Shown: positions 32,867-34,312 of the stretch, piece by piece
Layout of the letters: each line of letters starts with the position of its first letter
Position numbering within the stretch: position 1 is the first letter of the stretch
Origin: Acidobacteriota bacterium
Lineage (GTDB): Bacteria; Acidobacteriota; UBA4820
Reading direction: 5' to 3'
NCBI GenBank assembly: GCA_029559035.1
Contig: JAKQCT010000031.1
Span: forward strand, 1-34,312
Length of the DNA: 34,312 nucleotides
Notes under the pieces: model-generated
Told to the model about the DNA's origin: nothing
The model's database searches: none
The model's input: the letters and a program-made list of their open reading frames with translations, nothing else
Position numbers and translations under genes: made by a program

Positions 32867-33871
32867 CTATCTCTCCCGGTTCAGCAGGCTTATCCCTATT
32901 CGTTTTACGGTTTCCATTTCTTTGGGCTTGCTCTCGGCGATGAGCAATGTAAGTGCGGCAAGAGCGTCGCTGCTCATGCGAAGAGACCCCTTGGGATCGT
33001 AAAGGATCCTGTTCCTGTTCAGGAAATGGAGGAAGCAGGCGGCCGCGATCCTCTTGTTTCCGTCAAAGAACGAATGATTCTTCACTATGAAATACAAGAG
33101 CATTACCGCCTTTTCTTCAAGCGTGGGATAAAGCTCCCGCCCGCCGAAAGATTGATATATCTGCCCTATCGAGCTTTTGAAACTTTGATCTTTTTCCCTT
33201 CCGAACAGGCTTGACTTGAACCCCTTTTTCATCTCCGCGATGACAGAGCTGAAACCTTCATAGTCAATGAAAACGGCTTTTTTTCTGGATCTTCCCCGCA
33301 GATCAAGATTTTCGCTGTCATAGTCATCCAGAAGCTTCAATCCTTTGGAATACTCGCCCAGGATCGAAGCCAGGCTCCTGGCCTCCTCGATAGTTCCGAT
33401 CTGATGCTTTATGCTTCTTTCTATTAGCACGATCCCGGATTTCAGGGATTCCAGCTCTTTTTGCTTTACCGCGAGCAGTTTTTTGTTAAGGGTGTAGCCA
33501 TTTACAAGGTGCTTCTTAAGGACAGTGGTGGCCCAGATACGGAACTGGGTCGCCCGCTTGGAGTTGACCCTGTAGCCGACCGATATTATCGCGTCCAGGT
33601 TGTAATATTGTGTCTGATAAGTTTTGTTGTCCGAAGCAGTATGTTCCAAAATGGAACTAACTGATCCTTTTTCAAGCTCGCCAGATATGAAAATGTTCTG
33701 CAGGTGCTTCGTAATTGCCGGCCTTTGGGTTTGAAACAGCTCCGCGATCTGTGCCTGGGTCATCCAGATGTTGTCCTTGTCAAGCCGCACTTCCAGTCTG
33801 GGTACTCCTCTGGATTCGTAGATTGCAATCTCTCCCTTGTTGGCAGTTTTTACCTTGTTCACTTTAAGCAT
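32867..33871 (-). CDS. RhuM-family protein fused to a Fic/Doc domain
   Basis: 334 aa. The N-terminal 140 residues are RhuM-type: WMTQAQIAELFQTQRPAITKHLQNIF, YYNLDAIISVGYRVNSKRATQFRIWATTVLKKHLV (split) and NGYTLN, a DNA-binding-like domain. A helical linker follows. The C-terminal domain has the Fic/Doc motif HSFFDGNKR in VKNHSFFDGNKRIAAACFL. Fic enzymes transfer AMP or similar groups and Doc phosphorylates; the motif looks complete. No separate antitoxin is evident. GGAGG abuts the ATG at 33871, so the GTG at 33862, 9 nt after GGAGG, may be the true start. Such proteins are frequent in defence islands and prophages. It is convergent to the three-gene operon. Confidence 0.9.
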   Translation of the reverse strand: MLKVNKVKTANKGEIAIYESRGVPRLEVRLDKDNIWMTQAQIAELFQTQRPAITKHLQNIFISGELEKGSVSSILEHTASDNKTYQTQYYNLDAIISVGYRVNSKRATQFRIWATTVLKKHLVNGYTLNKKLLAVKQKELESLKSGIVLIERSIKHQIGTIEEARSLASILGEYSKGLKLLDDYDSENLDLRGRSRKKAVFIDYEGFSSVIAEMKKGFKSSLFGREKDQSFKSSIGQIYQSFGGRELYPTLEEKAVMLLYFIVKNHSFFDGNKRIAAACFLHFLNRNRILYDPKGSLRMSSDALAALTLLIAESKPKEMETVKRIGISLLNRER

Positions 33872-34044
33872 CCTCCACGGCTATATGATAGCCCCAAATC
33901 GAGAAGGTTGTCACCCTGAACTTGATTCCTTGCCCTTTTCGTAGGAAGCTCTTCATGGGCGCGCCTACCAAAACATCCCCTTCTCTATTGACCCTTCAGC
34001 CTTCCGCCTTCAGACTTCAGCCTTCAGCTCTTGCGTCAGCCAAG

Positions 34045-34165
34045 CAGGCTGCGCCTGCATTGAAAAATGAAAAGTGAAAATTGAAAAGTGAAAAATTGTG
34101 GAATCAATTTTCCTATTGACCCTTCAGCCTTCCGCCATCAGCCTTCAGCCATCAGTCCAGCATTT
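34045..34165. repeat. Dispersed intergenic repeat, copy 5
   Basis: GCAGGCTGCGCCTGC hairpin (starting one base before), the same A-rich run as copy 4 (GAAAAATGAAAAGTGAAAA), TTGTGGAATCAATTTTCCTATTGACC, and CTTCAGCC/ATCAGCC heptamers. Confidence 0.85.
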
Positions 34166-34171
34166 GCCCGA

Positions 34172-34252
34172 AGGGCGTCAAATGTTGCGCCCTGAGACAA
34201 ATTCACTTTGCGAAAGGGCGCATTCCCTGCCGGGGGAGTGTTCAGCGCAGCG
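34172..34252. repeat. 81-nt direct repeat, right copy
   Basis: Differs from 27672-27752 only at two positions (C for T at 34226, G for A at 34245). The copies are exactly 6500 bp apart. Confidence 0.9.
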
Positions 34253-34283
34253 AGCTCGCGAGCGGAGCGCCTAAGAGAGGATA

Positions 34284-34312
34284 GGATAGCTCCTCTCTTT
34301 GGGAAGCGAAGC
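34284..34312. repeat. 29-nt direct repeat, right copy (runs to window edge)
   Basis: Identical to 28024-28052. Together with preceding bases it forms a hairpin AGAGAGGA-N9-TCCTCTCT. The match may extend beyond the window. Confidence 0.85.

Larger units (their letters stand above)
33872..34312. other. Gene-free repeat-rich window end
   Basis: 440 nt with a partial dispersed repeat (about 33990-34040), a full copy at 34045, the right 81-nt direct repeat (34172-34252), the GAGCGGAGCGCCTAAGAGA block (34260-34278) and the right 29-nt block at the edge. I see no gene. Confidence 0.8.

Noticed and set aside
33990-34160. CCTTCAG heptamer runs considered as a CRISPR array
   Set aside because: The period is only 7 nt with no unique spacers of constant length, and there are no cas genes; it is part of a dispersed intergenic repeat.
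1-34312. tRNA, rRNA, riboswitch, integrase or transposase genes
   Set aside because: I looked for typical tRNA arms, conserved rRNA segments and integrase or transposase motifs and saw none; a covariance-model scan would be needed to exclude small RNAs.

Overview
The window reads as chromosomal DNA of a GC-rich, didermic (Gram-negative-type) bacterium. The didermic signs are a periplasmic Slt-type lytic transglycosylase, DUF2059 and other exported proteins with ordinary signal peptides, and a sigma-54 promoter. The HspR/HAIR heat-shock circuit and a MopE-like Asp-rich secreted protein fit deltaproteobacterial-type phyla (Desulfobacterota, Myxococcota and relatives). This is inference; no rRNA or other taxonomic marker is present.

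Layout. 1-663: repeats and one doubtful small ORF. 664-12114, minus strand: one tightly packed gene string read from a single strong promoter that carries an HspR operator (HAIR): dnaK, hsp20, dnaJ, hspR, a sigma-70-family factor, a lytic transglycosylase, a small exported Cys-rich protein and two tandem kup potassium importers. 12194-13330, minus: an exported Ntn-hydrolase with its own promoter. 13705-21180, plus: a sigma-54 promoter, two very large secreted proteins (1073 and 1280 residues), a 39-residue membrane microprotein and an intrinsic terminator. 21201-24880, minus: a two-TM protein, a DUF2059 protein, a SpoIIAA/STAS-like protein, a half-ferritin protein and TypA/BipA.

25.0-34.3 kb is accessory DNA, rich in dispersed intergenic repeats. 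It holds a CopG/MazF toxin-antitoxin pair, an exported metallo-beta-lactamase-fold hydrolase with a TPR-like tail, a three-gene operon (28304-32453) and a RhuM-Fic fusion gene. The three-gene operon is the most interesting object here. It encodes a beta-CASP/RNase J-like nuclease, a shortened DnaE-type (Pol III alpha) protein whose polymerase motifs are ruined, and a PD-(D/E)XK nuclease-like protein. The genes are joined by two 4-nt ATGA overlaps, and the cassette lies between direct repeats at 27672 and 34172. I do not recognise it as a described system; genome defence or DNA repair/processing are the reasonable hypotheses.

How the parts work together. In the first operon HspR should repress the shared promoter, with DnaK as the probable co-repressor known from actinobacteria, so heat stress would raise chaperones, a sigma factor, a murein-remodelling enzyme and K+ uptake at once. 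The sigma-54 unit looks like a conditionally expressed surface or secreted structure. The right end looks like a defence/mobile region.
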